Source: Achromobacter sp. Marseille-Q4962 (GTDB lineage Bacteria > Pseudomonadota > Gammaproteobacteria > Burkholderiales > Burkholderiaceae_B). From it: DNA of 64,000 bases. Both the position numbers and the translations under genes were made by a program. The notes beneath the pieces were generated by a model. It worked only from the letters and a program-made list of their open reading frames with translations. It was not told the DNA's origin and did no database searches. Positions 5,917 through 13,413 of the stretch are shown here, in pieces; positions within the stretch are counted from its first letter, which is position 1, and each line of letters starts with the position of its first letter. Location: NCBI RefSeq assembly GCF_943737005.1, contig NZ_CALSFU010000018.1, positions 1-64,000 of the forward strand. Direction: 5' to 3'.

Positions 5917-7008
5917 ATGACCGTACAGACAGAAGCCGTCGCCGCCACGCCATCGTTCTCGATGAGCATCTTCGAGCGCTACCTGACGGTGTGGGTGCTG
6001 CTGTGCATCGTCGCCGGCATCGCCCTGGGCCAGCTCGCGCCTGGCGCGTTCCAGGCCGTCGGCCGCATGGAAGTGGCCCAGGTCAACCTGCCGGTCGGCC
6101 TGCTCATATGGGTCATGGTGATCCCGATGCTGCTCAAGGTGGATTTCGGCGCGCTCGGCCAGGTTCGCCAGCACTGGCGTGGCATCGGCGTGACGCTGTT
6201 CGTCAACTGGGCGGTCAAGCCGTTCTCGATGGCACTGCTGGCCTGGCTGTTCATCCGCCATGTCTTCGCCGACTGGCTGCCGGCCGACCAGCTCGACAGC
6301 TACGTCGCCGGCCTGATCCTGCTGGCCGCCGCACCGTGCACAGCGATGGTGTTCGTGTGGAGCCGACTGACCGGCGGCGACCCGGTATTCACTCTGTCGC
6401 AGGTGGCGCTGAACGACACCATCATGGTGTTCGCCTTCGCGCCCATCGTCGGGCTGCTGCTGGGCCTGTCGGCGATCACCGTGCCGTGGGACACGCTGCT
6501 GACCTCAGTGGTGCTCTACATCATCATCCCCGTCGTCCTCGCGCAGGTGTGGCGCCGCTCGCTGCTGCGTCGTGGACAGGCCGCGTTCGACCGCGCGCTG
6601 GAGCGCCTCGGCCCGCTCTCAATCGCAGCGCTGCTGCTGACGCTGGTGTTGCTATTCGCCTTCCAGGGCCAGGCCATCCTGCGACAGCCGCTGGTGATCG
6701 CCATGCTCGCCGTGCCCATTCTGATCCAGGTGTTCTTCAATTCCGGCCTCGCCTACTGGCTCAACCGCAGGGTCGGCGAGAAGCACAACATCGCGTGTCC
6801 CTCGGCGTTGATCGGTGCCAGCAACTTTTTCGAGCTGGCAGTGGCAGCGGCCATCAGCCTGTTCGGCTTCCATTCCGGCGCGGCCCTCGCCGCCGTGGTC
6901 GGCGTGCTGATCGAAGTGCCGGTGATGCTGCTGGTGGTGCGCGTGGTCAACCGTTCCCGCGCCTGGTACGAACAGGCCCCGCGCAACGCAGCGAGGCATC
7001 CGGCATGA
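5917..7008 (+). CDS. acr3: ACR3-family arsenite efflux permease
   Basis: 363 residues with about ten hydrophobic segments. The conserved motifs LLAAAPCTAMVFVWS and ACPSALIGASNFFELAVA, each with the Cys or acidic residue used by ACR3 transporters, are present. It exports arsenite across the inner membrane by the proton gradient, without an ATPase. Starts 9 nt after arsC and overlaps the next gene by ATGA. Confidence 0.93.
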   Translation: MTVQTEAVAATPSFSMSIFERYLTVWVLLCIVAGIALGQLAPGAFQAVGRMEVAQVNLPVGLLIWVMVIPMLLKVDFGALGQVRQHWRGIGVTLFVNWAVKPFSMALLAWLFIRHVFADWLPADQLDSYVAGLILLAAAPCTAMVFVWSRLTGGDPVFTLSQVALNDTIMVFAFAPIVGLLLGLSAITVPWDTLLTSVVLYIIIPVVLAQVWRRSLLRRGQAAFDRALERLGPLSIAALLLTLVLLFAFQGQAILRQPLVIAMLAVPILIQVFFNSGLAYWLNRRVGEKHNIACPSALIGASNFFELAVAAAISLFGFHSGAALAAVVGVLIEVPVMLLVVRVVNRSRAWYEQAPRNAARHPA

Positions 7009-7835
7009 GTACCGTCACGATCTACCACAACCCGGACTGCGGCACGTCGCGCAACACGCTGGCGCTGATCCGCGCCAGCGGCATCGAGCCCACGGTCATC
7101 GAGTACCTGAAGACGCCGCCCGACCGCGAGACCTTGAAGGCGCTGATCGCGCGGATGGGCATGGGCGTGCGGGATGTGTTGCGCATCAAGGGCACGCCCT
7201 ACAAGGAACTGGGCCTGGATGCCGCGCATTGGAGCGACGACCAGTTGATCGATCAGATGCTGGCGTACCCGATCCTCATCAATCGGCCCATCGTGGTGTC
7301 GCGCTCGGGCGTGCGCCTGTGCCGCCCCTCGGACATGGTGATCGACCTGCTGCCGCAACGACCGGCGGGCGAGAACCGCAAGGAGGATGGCACGCCGCTG
7401 CTGGTGGATACGCCGATCGCCGGCAGCGACCCGGACCTCGCCCTGGCTTTGCAAGAGGCCGTGCTTCCCACGGACGACCTGGCCGAATCAGGGCGCAGCT
7501 TCTTCGCCTATGCCACGGTGTCCGGCGAGCGCGTGGGCTACGGCGGCTTCGAGCGCCTGGGCCGAGACGTGCTCGTGCGCTCCCTGGTGGTGCTGCCACA
7601 CGCACGCCATCGCGGCATCGGCGGCGGAATGTTCGCACTGCTGCTGCGCCGTGCCTTCGACGAGGGCGGGCGCGACGCCTGGTTGCTGACCACGACGGCT
7701 GCGCCGTTCTTCGAGCGCGCGGGCTTCAAGCCAATCGAGCGCAGCGCCGCACCGGCGGCCATCCTTGCCACACGGCGAGCCGCAAGCCTTTGTCCTTCGA
7801 GCGCCGTGCTGCTTGGACGTCGAATGTCACTGTGA
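7005..7835 (+). CDS. Fusion of glutaredoxin-type arsenate reductase and ArsN2-like GNAT acetyltransferase
   Basis: 276 residues, start overlapping the acr3 stop. Residues 1 to about 115 are an ArsC of the glutaredoxin-coupled class: catalytic Cys in HNPDCGTSRNTL, then VLRIKGTPYKELGL and NRPIVVSRSGVRLCRP. Residues about 140-260 are a GNAT domain with the acetyl-CoA signature VVLPHARHRGIGGGM and the closing FFERAGF motif, like ArsN2 proteins of arsenic operons. No stop or frameshift separates the domains. ArsN1 acetylates arsinothricin-type antibiotics; the ArsN2 substrate is less clear. Confidence 0.85.
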   Translation: MSTVTIYHNPDCGTSRNTLALIRASGIEPTVIEYLKTPPDRETLKALIARMGMGVRDVLRIKGTPYKELGLDAAHWSDDQLIDQMLAYPILINRPIVVSRSGVRLCRPSDMVIDLLPQRPAGENRKEDGTPLLVDTPIAGSDPDLALALQEAVLPTDDLAESGRSFFAYATVSGERVGYGGFERLGRDVLVRSLVVLPHARHRGIGGGMFALLLRRAFDEGGRDAWLLTTTAAPFFERAGFKPIERSAAPAAILATRRAASLCPSSAVLLGRRMSL

Positions 7836-7891
7836 TGTGCCCTCGCAAGGACATCCCGGGACACAGAGGTGCATCAGTGAAATGACTAATC

Positions 7892-7916
7892 GCCGAAGGC
7901 CACGCGGGCCTTCGGC
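7892..7916 (+). terminator. Stem-loop after the arsenic operon
   Basis: GCCGAAGGCC pairs with GGCCTTCGGC around a 5-nt loop, 57 nt past the last ars stop codon. No T-run follows, so termination may depend on Rho or only on the stable stem. Confidence 0.6.
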
Positions 7917-8285
7917 TGGAGAGGAAGGAAAACCACCTGTGGGCTGCGTCAGCGCGGGCCGTCGTCAAAGCCGTTCGCTGCATCAGCAATCGCACCCGGC
8001 CCGTTTCGTGGCTGGGGCCGGAAACCTTTGGCACGCATACGCGCACAAAGGGAGCCCATTGTTCCGCCGGCGGGCACCGGCACGGAATACCCTGGGCCCA
8101 AGGGGCCTCCTCACGGCTCGCGCGGCGGCAAGGCGTCAGGAAGCCCCTCGTGGCCGAGGCAAGGCACACCGATCAAGGGAATGGCGGCGGGCGCGATTCG
8201 TGGAGCAATGACCTTCTCGCCCCGTCACCCGATGGCGGGCAGACGGGGCGCGCACACCGTTGCAGAAGGAGACGCGCGCTTTGGA
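7917..8285. other. Gene-free junction between ars cargo and topB
   Basis: About 370 bp with no convincing reading frame on either strand; composition and frames look like junction DNA left by cargo insertion. Nothing further recognised. Confidence 0.4.
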
Positions 8286-8304
8286 GTCCCGCGCGGTGCG
8301 GGAC
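8286..8304 (-). terminator. Stem-loop after topB
   Basis: GTCCCGC/GCGGGAC with a 5-nt loop, 51 nt past the topB stop on the minus strand. Confidence 0.5.
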
Positions 8305-8354
8305 GTTTGCCTCGCCGCCAGTGAAGTGGCCGGCGCGGCAGGGGGAAGCGAGGA

Positions 8355-10370
8355 TCAGGACGCCTTGGAGGCAGCGCGCCGCTTGCGCGGTGCGCTGCGC
8401 CGGCCCGTCGGGGACTCGATCGGCAACGTGCCCTTGCAGTCCGGGTAGCGCGAGCAGGACCAGAACGCGCCGCTCTTGCCCGTGCGCTGCTGCATCGGTG
8501 CGGCGCACTGCGGGCAGGCCGGCGCCGGCGGCAGCTTGAGCGAGAGCGTTGCGCCGCGGTACTGCTGCACGAGTTGGCCGACCCACACGGACTGCTTCTC
8601 GATGAAGGTGTCCAGCGTCATCTGGCCGGCCTCGATCATGTCGAGCGCCTGCTCCCACACCGCCGTGGTGCCGGGGTCGGCGATGGCTGAGGGCACCGCG
8701 TCGATGAGCGTGAATGCCGCGTCGGAAGCGCGGACGGCGCGGCCTTTCTTGACCAGGTAGCCGCGACCGATCAGACCGTTGATGATGTTGGCGCGTGTCG
8801 CCTCGGTGCCGATGCCGGTGGTATCTCGCAGCTTCTGTTTCAGGCGCGGGTCAGTCACGAGCTTGGCGACACCCTTCATGGCCTTGACCAACTCGCCCTG
8901 CGTGTATGGCTTGGGCGGCAGCGTCTTCAACGCCTTCAGTTCGACTTGGCCGACCTGGCAGGCGGCGCCAGCCTGCAGCGCCGGCAACACCTGTCCGCGC
9001 TGTGCATCCTCACCGTCACCGTCCTCGGGTTCCGGCGCCGCCGGCACCTGGCGCCATCCGGTCACCGCGATCTGCTTGCCGACCGCCACCAGCGACTGCC
9101 CGTCGCACGTGAGCTGCGCCACCGTCCGGTCGAACTCGTGATGCGGCAGGAACTGCGCGAGGTAGCGGGCGCGGATCAGCCGGTAGACGGCCAGCTCCTT
9201 GTCGCTCATCGCCGAGAGGTTCGCCGGTTCCAGCGTGGGAATGATGCCGTGGTGCGCCGTGACCTTGCCGTCATTCCAGGCCCGAGAACGCTGTTGGCGA
9301 TCCAGGCGCTCGATCAGCGGCCACAGGCTGGGGTCAGTCTTGACCAGGCTGTCGAGTACGGTCGGTACCTCGGCCAGCATGCTCTCGGGCAGGTAGCCCG
9401 AATCCGAGCGCGGATACGTTGTCGCCTTGTGCGTCTCGTACAGCGCCTGGGCAATGTCCAGCGTCTCCTGCACGTCGAGGCCCAACTGCTTGGAGCACAC
9501 CTCCTGCAGCGTGCCCAGGTCGAACGGCAGCGGCGGCCCTTCGCGAACGCGCTCGGTTTCTACCGACAGCACCTGGGCGGAGCCGGCCGTGCGCAGGCGC
9601 TCGGCGGCCTGCTGCGCCACCGGCTGTTGCAGGCAGCGGCCCGCATCGTCGGTGCTGCCTTGCGGCGGCGTCCAGTTTGCGACGAAGGACTGGCCTGCAT
9701 GCGATAGCGCAACCTCGATGGCCCAGAACGGTACGCAGACGAAGCGCGCGATCTCGCGATCGCGGTCCACGACCAACTTCAGCGTCGGTGTCTGCACGCG
9801 CCCCACCGACAGCACGCCGGAGTAGCCGGCCTGGCGCCCCAGCAGTGTGAACAAGCGGCTCAGGTTCATCCCGATCAGCCAGTCGGCGCGCGATCGGGCG
9901 AGTGCGGAGAAATACAGCGGCAGCGTCTCGGCGGACGGCTTGAGCGCACCCAGCGCCTTGCGGACCGACGCATCGTTGAGCGCCGACAGCCACAGGCGCT
10001 GAATCGGCCCGCGGTAGCCGCACAGGTCGATGATCTCGCGGGCGATCATCTCGCCCTCGCGGTCGGCGTCGGTCGCAATCACCAGCTCGCCCGCCTTGGC
10101 GACGAGCTGCTGCACGACCTTGAATTGCGCTGCGGTCGCCGCCTTGGGCTCGACACGCCAACGCTCAGGAAGAATGGGCAGTTGCTCGATGGCCCAGCGC
10201 TTGTATTGCTCGCCGTAGCCTTCGGGCGGAACCGCCTCCACCAGATGACCGATGCACCAGGTCACGACGACACCCGCGCCGCTGTAGCAGCCGTTGCCGC
10301 GTTGGCCGGCACCCAGCACACGGGCGATGTCCTTGCCCTGGGACGGCTTCTCGCACAGGAACACGCGCAT
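8355..10370 (-). CDS. topB: DNA topoisomerase III of the ICE
   Basis: 671 residues from ATG 10370 behind a perfect AGGAGG. Type IA topoisomerase: N-terminal TOPRIM domain (CEKPSQGKDIARVLG at the start; acidic IATDADREGEMIAREI near residue 105), the catalytic tyrosine in KATTYPRSDSGYLP, and a C-terminal four-Cys zinc ribbon (CPQCAAP ... CSRYPDCKG). It relaxes and decatenates single-strand-containing DNA and in ICEs is thought to help strand transfer or replication of the excised circle. Reading frame extends upstream, but the Shine-Dalgarno and the MRVFLCEKPS start fix this ATG. Confidence 0.93.
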   Translation of the reverse strand: MRVFLCEKPSQGKDIARVLGAGQRGNGCYSGAGVVVTWCIGHLVEAVPPEGYGEQYKRWAIEQLPILPERWRVEPKAATAAQFKVVQQLVAKAGELVIATDADREGEMIAREIIDLCGYRGPIQRLWLSALNDASVRKALGALKPSAETLPLYFSALARSRADWLIGMNLSRLFTLLGRQAGYSGVLSVGRVQTPTLKLVVDRDREIARFVCVPFWAIEVALSHAGQSFVANWTPPQGSTDDAGRCLQQPVAQQAAERLRTAGSAQVLSVETERVREGPPLPFDLGTLQEVCSKQLGLDVQETLDIAQALYETHKATTYPRSDSGYLPESMLAEVPTVLDSLVKTDPSLWPLIERLDRQQRSRAWNDGKVTAHHGIIPTLEPANLSAMSDKELAVYRLIRARYLAQFLPHHEFDRTVAQLTCDGQSLVAVGKQIAVTGWRQVPAAPEPEDGDGEDAQRGQVLPALQAGAACQVGQVELKALKTLPPKPYTQGELVKAMKGVAKLVTDPRLKQKLRDTTGIGTEATRANIINGLIGRGYLVKKGRAVRASDAAFTLIDAVPSAIADPGTTAVWEQALDMIEAGQMTLDTFIEKQSVWVGQLVQQYRGATLSLKLPPAPACPQCAAPMQQRTGKSGAFWSCSRYPDCKGTLPIESPTGRRSAPRKRRAASKAS

Positions 10371-10577
10371 GAAGCCTCCTTGAAAATGTGCGGTTCGTCG
10401 GATGGGCGCCAGCTTGGCAGGGCCAGGAGATGCCGGCAGCAAGGAAGCCGATCGATGCGGACACCGCTTTGTGATCGGCAGGCGGTCCGTTGCCGCAGCA
10501 GTGCGCATAGACCGCAGGAGCTGGCACAGCAAGAGCGTCGTTACGGGAGGGCGGCTGGAACTCTTTGGATGACCTTG

Positions 10578-10600
10578 GAGCTATCCCCTGGGGATAGCTC
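10578..10600. repeat. Long palindrome, copy A
   Basis: GAGCTATCCCC and GGGGATAGCTC around a single T: 11-bp perfect arms, in the gap between ssb and topB. Two other copies lie at 12491 and 13386. May be a regulator-binding site or a transcript hairpin. Confidence 0.7.
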
Positions 10601-10664
10601 GCTGGTGCATCGCGGGCGTATGACGGTTGCTACAGCCGCCCTCGGGGGAACGGCGATGGGCGAA

Positions 10665-11048
10665 TTACTGTCCGCCGGCCGGCTTGGCGCTGAGCGCCAC
10701 CGACTCGATGCGGTACGGCAGGATGCCCACGCGCCGCGCCTCGACCTTGAACGTCACGCGCTCGTTCTCGTCGGCGTCCTCCCATTCGTCGCGCACGGTG
10801 CGGCCCTCGACCAGCACCCGCATGCCTTTCTGGTACAGCGTCTTCCAGTGCTCGGCGTCGCGGTGCCACAGCTCCACGGGCGCCCAGAATCCGCCGCGAT
10901 CTTCGTACTCGCCGTCCTTCTTCGGGATCGGGTTGTCGAAGTAGACGTTCAGGCGAAGTAGCCGGCGCGGCTCGTCGTTGCCGTTCGGGAATTCGCGGTA
11001 GTCCGGCACAGAACCGATGTTGCCCTCGCCGACGAAGTGCGTGCTCAT
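10665..11048 (-). CDS. ssb: Single-stranded DNA-binding protein of the ICE
   Basis: 127 residues. OB-fold DNA-binding protein of the short ICE type: NVYFDNPIPKKDG, GFWAPVELWHRDAEHWKTLY and KGMRVLVEGRTVRDEWED. It lacks the glycine-rich linker and acidic DDDIPF tip of chromosomal SSB, ending AKPAGGQ, so recruitment of host replication partners through that tip is not expected. Its ATG overlaps the stop of the preceding DUF3158 gene (CATGA), which indicates translational coupling. In ICEclc, ssb belongs to the operon whose bistable promoter lies before alpA. Confidence 0.88.
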   Translation of the reverse strand: MSTHFVGEGNIGSVPDYREFPNGNDEPRRLLRLNVYFDNPIPKKDGEYEDRGGFWAPVELWHRDAEHWKTLYQKGMRVLVEGRTVRDEWEDADENERVTFKVEARRVGILPYRIESVALSAKPAGGQ

Positions 11049-11593
11049 GGTGACTCCTTGGTGGTGGGTGGAACGGCCGCGGTATGCCCGTGGACACGCC
11101 GCAGGTAAGCCGCTTCGGCCTGGGCGGCCTTGCTGGCGCATTCCAGGGCTTGGCGAGCGATGCTGTGCGTCAGGCTGATCTGCATGTTCAGCACGATGCG
11201 CTGCAGTTCGATCGCGTACAGCTCGTCGATCATCGAGGCCGGCGTCGCGGGGTTGGCCAGCAGGGCCTCCCACAACGCCACGCCCATGGAGGAACGGTCG
11301 AGGTTGCGCCAGCGCAGGAAGGTCGTCCCTGCGCCAGTGGCCTGCTGGGCCAGTTGCACGTCGAGCAGGCTGAAGGGGTAGGCCCGCGCCTGGGGCAGCA
11401 CGCGCCGCTGCGCCAGGCCAATCAGGTCGTCGCGCAGCGCTGCGCACTGGCTGGCCCAGGTCTCCAGACTTCCCTTACCCTTAAAGGGCTGTAAAAGGCC
11501 TTTTAGGTAGCCTGCGTGTTCCAGCCGCTGGAAGTCCGCCTGTTCCAGCGCCACGAAGCGCGGGGAATGGCCGATGGGGAGCGATGCCGTCAT
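11045..11593 (-). CDS. DUF3158 family ICE protein
   Basis: 182 residues. Matches the DUF3158 family found only beside ssb in ICEs of this class; role unknown. The centre (FLRWRNLDRSSMGVALWEAL) is the most conserved-looking part, followed by a long helix (ASMIDELYAIELQRIVLNMQ). No membrane segment. It overlaps TIGR03761 upstream and ssb downstream by 4 bp each, so the three are translated as a unit. Confidence 0.78.
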   Translation of the reverse strand: MTASLPIGHSPRFVALEQADFQRLEHAGYLKGLLQPFKGKGSLETWASQCAALRDDLIGLAQRRVLPQARAYPFSLLDVQLAQQATGAGTTFLRWRNLDRSSMGVALWEALLANPATPASMIDELYAIELQRIVLNMQISLTHSIARQALECASKAAQAEAAYLRRVHGHTAAVPPTTKESP

Positions 11594-12369
11594 GCGCCTG
11601 CACCCTCATCGCCCGCCGCACCATCGGCTGCGCCATCGGTGTGATCCGGCGCATCGGGCTCGATGGTGGGCGCAGCAGGCGGCGTGCCGGGCTTGGTTGT
11701 CCGCCGCGCGATCGCTGGCGCGAAGCGCGAGCGGCGCGTGCCTTCCAGCACGTCCTGCGGCAACTCGCCGAACTTCTCCAGCGCCGCTCGCGCCGCAGCG
11801 TTCTTCGCCGCGAAGTCGTCGCGCGTCGTGCCCGAGTAGCGGTACTGCTGGGCCAGCGAGAACAGGCTGCGCAGCGCGTGCGCGCCATCATTGAGCCAGC
11901 GCTCCAGGGTGCTGCGGTCAATCAGCGCCGTGTGGTGCGCCAGGATGAGTTTGCGTGCCAGGTCGTCGTAGTCGGCCAGCAGATACACCGCCATGAAGCC
12001 AAGCTGGGCGTTCACGAACAGCGGCAGCTTTACCGGCTGCACGTTCATGTTCTCGCCCAGCGACAGCGCCGGGGGTACATCGGCCAGGGCCTGATCCACC
12101 TGCTCGCGCAGCGCCTGCAGCGTGCTCTTGGTCTGCTCCAGCTTGTCTTCGATACGCAGCATCCAGAAATCGGAGTACGGATCGTCCTGCTCGGAACCGC
12201 GCTTCATCTTGTTCATCGCACTGATGAAGCCGTTGAGTCCGATGATGCCGGCGCGCCCCTCGGTCGGCGCACGGCCGTGCCAGATGCGCGAAGCGTGGTG
12301 CGTGTGCAGCGTCAGCGACATCGCGCTGCGCAGCGACCCGAGATTCAGTTGCAGGGGTTCATTGGCCAT
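11590..12369 (-). CDS. TIGR03761 family ICE protein (PFL_4669 type)
   Basis: 259 residues. Conserved ICE protein: an N-terminal RIWHGRAPTEGRAGIIGLNG motif and a mostly helical remainder, with a Pro/Ala/Asp-rich tail. In ICEclc the integrase regulator InrR is encoded in this operon between parB and ssb; this gene or DUF3158 may be its counterpart, but I could not settle which. Start ATG 12369 has no good Shine-Dalgarno; a 7-bp hairpin (12376-12400) sits 6 nt before it and may restrict initiation. Confidence 0.75.
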   Translation of the reverse strand: MANEPLQLNLGSLRSAMSLTLHTHHASRIWHGRAPTEGRAGIIGLNGFISAMNKMKRGSEQDDPYSDFWMLRIEDKLEQTKSTLQALREQVDQALADVPPALSLGENMNVQPVKLPLFVNAQLGFMAVYLLADYDDLARKLILAHHTALIDRSTLERWLNDGAHALRSLFSLAQQYRYSGTTRDDFAAKNAAARAALEKFGELPQDVLEGTRRSRFAPAIARRTTKPGTPPAAPTIEPDAPDHTDGAADGAAGDEGAGA

Positions 12370-12375
12370 GGGTGA

Positions 12376-12400
12376 CGACTCGCATTAACGGAACGAGTCG
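12376..12400 (-). promoter_or_regulatory. Hairpin against the TIGR03761 start codon
   Basis: CGACTCG/CGAGTCG stem with an 11-nt loop ends 6 nt before the ATG at 12369, leaving no room for a normal ribosome site between. Confidence 0.45.
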
Positions 12401-12490
12401 CCAGCATCGGCACCGCCCGGAAGGCCGTCAGTCAACAAACCGCAATCGGCGTGCGCCCGGTTTGTCGGTGGCGGGAAGGCTGGCTGTCCC

Positions 12491-12511
12491 AGCTATCCCC
12501 TGGGGATAGCC
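12491..12511. repeat. Long palindrome, copy B
   Basis: GCTATCCCC and GGGGATAGC around a T, with one mismatch in the outermost pair; shares a longer context (CTGTCCC before it) with copy C. It contains the stop codon of the 63-residue gene ending at 12493. Confidence 0.7.
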
Positions 12512-12684
12512 TCGCGGCGGGTAGCGACGGCAAGCGCCGCCTGCTGTCCCAACTGTGCAATGAAACCTTCGAGTTGGCCGTCGGCAACATCGGCATGGCG
12601 GCCGGCGGCGATGTCGGCCCAGCCCATGCAAGCTGCTTCCTGCAGCGCCTTGAGTTTGGCTGCTTCAGGCTCCTTGGCATTCAT
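12493..12684 (-). CDS. Small protein downstream of relE
   Basis: 63 residues from ATG 12684, behind TGGAG. Begins MNAKEPEAAKLKALQEAA; the part GWADIAAGRHADVAD resembles the tail of ParD-type antitoxins, but there is no ribbon-helix-helix region, so this is only a hint. The last six residues and the stop are encoded inside the long palindrome at 12491. It follows relE by 28 nt on the same strand and may be part of the toxin-antitoxin operon. Confidence 0.5.
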   Translation of the reverse strand: MNAKEPEAAKLKALQEAACMGWADIAAGRHADVADGQLEGFIAQLGQQAALAVATRREAIPRG

Positions 12685-12712
12685 GGTGAATCTCCAGTGA
12701 GGAAAACCGCCT

Positions 12713-13000
12713 TCACTCCTGTGCCAGCGGCCACTGCTGCGCGGCGTGCAACACGCGCAGGATGGACACCGCGCGGGTGTCCTCCATGTAGACCACCACG
12801 TAGTTCGCACGCACGACCATCTCCCGCGTGCCGGCCACGCGGCCAAGCCGGTAGAGCTTCGGGCGCTCCGGCAGCTTCGCGGCCTTGGCCTCGATGTCGT
12901 CCTTCAACCGCTGCGCGGCATCGGGGTTGTCGTCCGAGATGTATTCAACAATCGCCAGCAGGTCAGCGCGGGCGGCTTCCCGCCACTCAAGTACGCGCAC
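12713..13000 (-). CDS. relE: RelE/ParE family toxin
   Basis: 95 residues from a GTG at 13000. RelE/ParE fold: helical start ARADLLAIVEYISDDNPDAA, then KLYRLGRVAGTREMVVRANY and the closing strands YVVVYMEDTRAVSILRVLHA ending with the characteristic W near the C terminus. Known relatives are mRNA interferases (RelE) or gyrase poisons (ParE); the sequence alone does not decide which. Overlaps the antitoxin gene by 14 bp, the usual layout. Inside an ICE such a pair favours retention of the element. Confidence 0.85.
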   Translation of the reverse strand: MRVLEWREAARADLLAIVEYISDDNPDAAQRLKDDIEAKAAKLPERPKLYRLGRVAGTREMVVRANYVVVYMEDTRAVSILRVLHAAQQWPLAQE

Positions 13001-13286
13001 GCCGCTTCCTGTCGATCAGCGCCTGCGCCTCGTCCATGACCTGCTGGTGCGGCACCGGCGGCCGTGTGTCGGCCAGCGCCTCCTGGACCTTCGCCCGGAA
13101 CCAGGCATCGTAGGCCTCCGGGTCGGCCGTGAGGCCAGCCGGCAGCGCGCCTTCCTTGACCACACGGGTCAGCAGGATGCGCACGGCGTCCGAAACGGTG
13201 AGGCCGACCCCGGCGAGCTTCTCGGCGGCATCGGCCTTGAGCTTATCGTCCACACGGATGTGCAGCATCGAAGTCTGTGCGGCCAT
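12987..13286 (-). CDS. relB: RelB/DinJ family antitoxin
   Basis: 99 residues. Ribbon-helix-helix start MLHIRVDDKLKADAAEKLAG followed by GLTVSDAVRILLTRVVKEGA, the RelB/DinJ signature. The C-terminal half (YDAWFRAKVQEAL, MDEAQALIDRKR) is the likely toxin-binding extension. It should neutralise the product of the next gene and repress the pair. Located between the replication gene and TIGR03761, splitting the ICE core operon. Confidence 0.85.
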   Translation of the reverse strand: MAAQTSMLHIRVDDKLKADAAEKLAGVGLTVSDAVRILLTRVVKEGALPAGLTADPEAYDAWFRAKVQEALADTRPPVPHQQVMDEAQALIDRKRRART

Positions 13287-13385
13287 CGTTGCTTCTCCTG
13301 TTATGCATTAGCCCCTATTTTGTATCTCAATTGAGACCTTGGCAAGGGTGCAGCCGGATCGACCCGCCGGAAGGCTCCCTGTCCC

Positions 13386-13406
13386 AGCTATCCCCTGGGG
13401 ATAGCT
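13386..13406. repeat. Long palindrome, copy C
   Basis: AGCTATCCCC and GGGGATAGCT around a T, perfect 10-bp arms, 7 nt past the stop of the STY4528-type gene. Confidence 0.7.
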
Positions 13407-13413
13407 CGGCCGG

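Noticed and set aside
5991-7004. In-frame upstream extension of the ArsC-GNAT gene over acr3
   Set aside because: Arg/Pro-rich read-through in an alternative frame of acr3; the ATGA overlap fixes the start at 7005.
10578-13406. CRISPR array or IS ends for the repeated palindromes
   Set aside because: Only three copies, 0.9-1.9 kb apart with genes between them; no spacers, transposase or target duplications.
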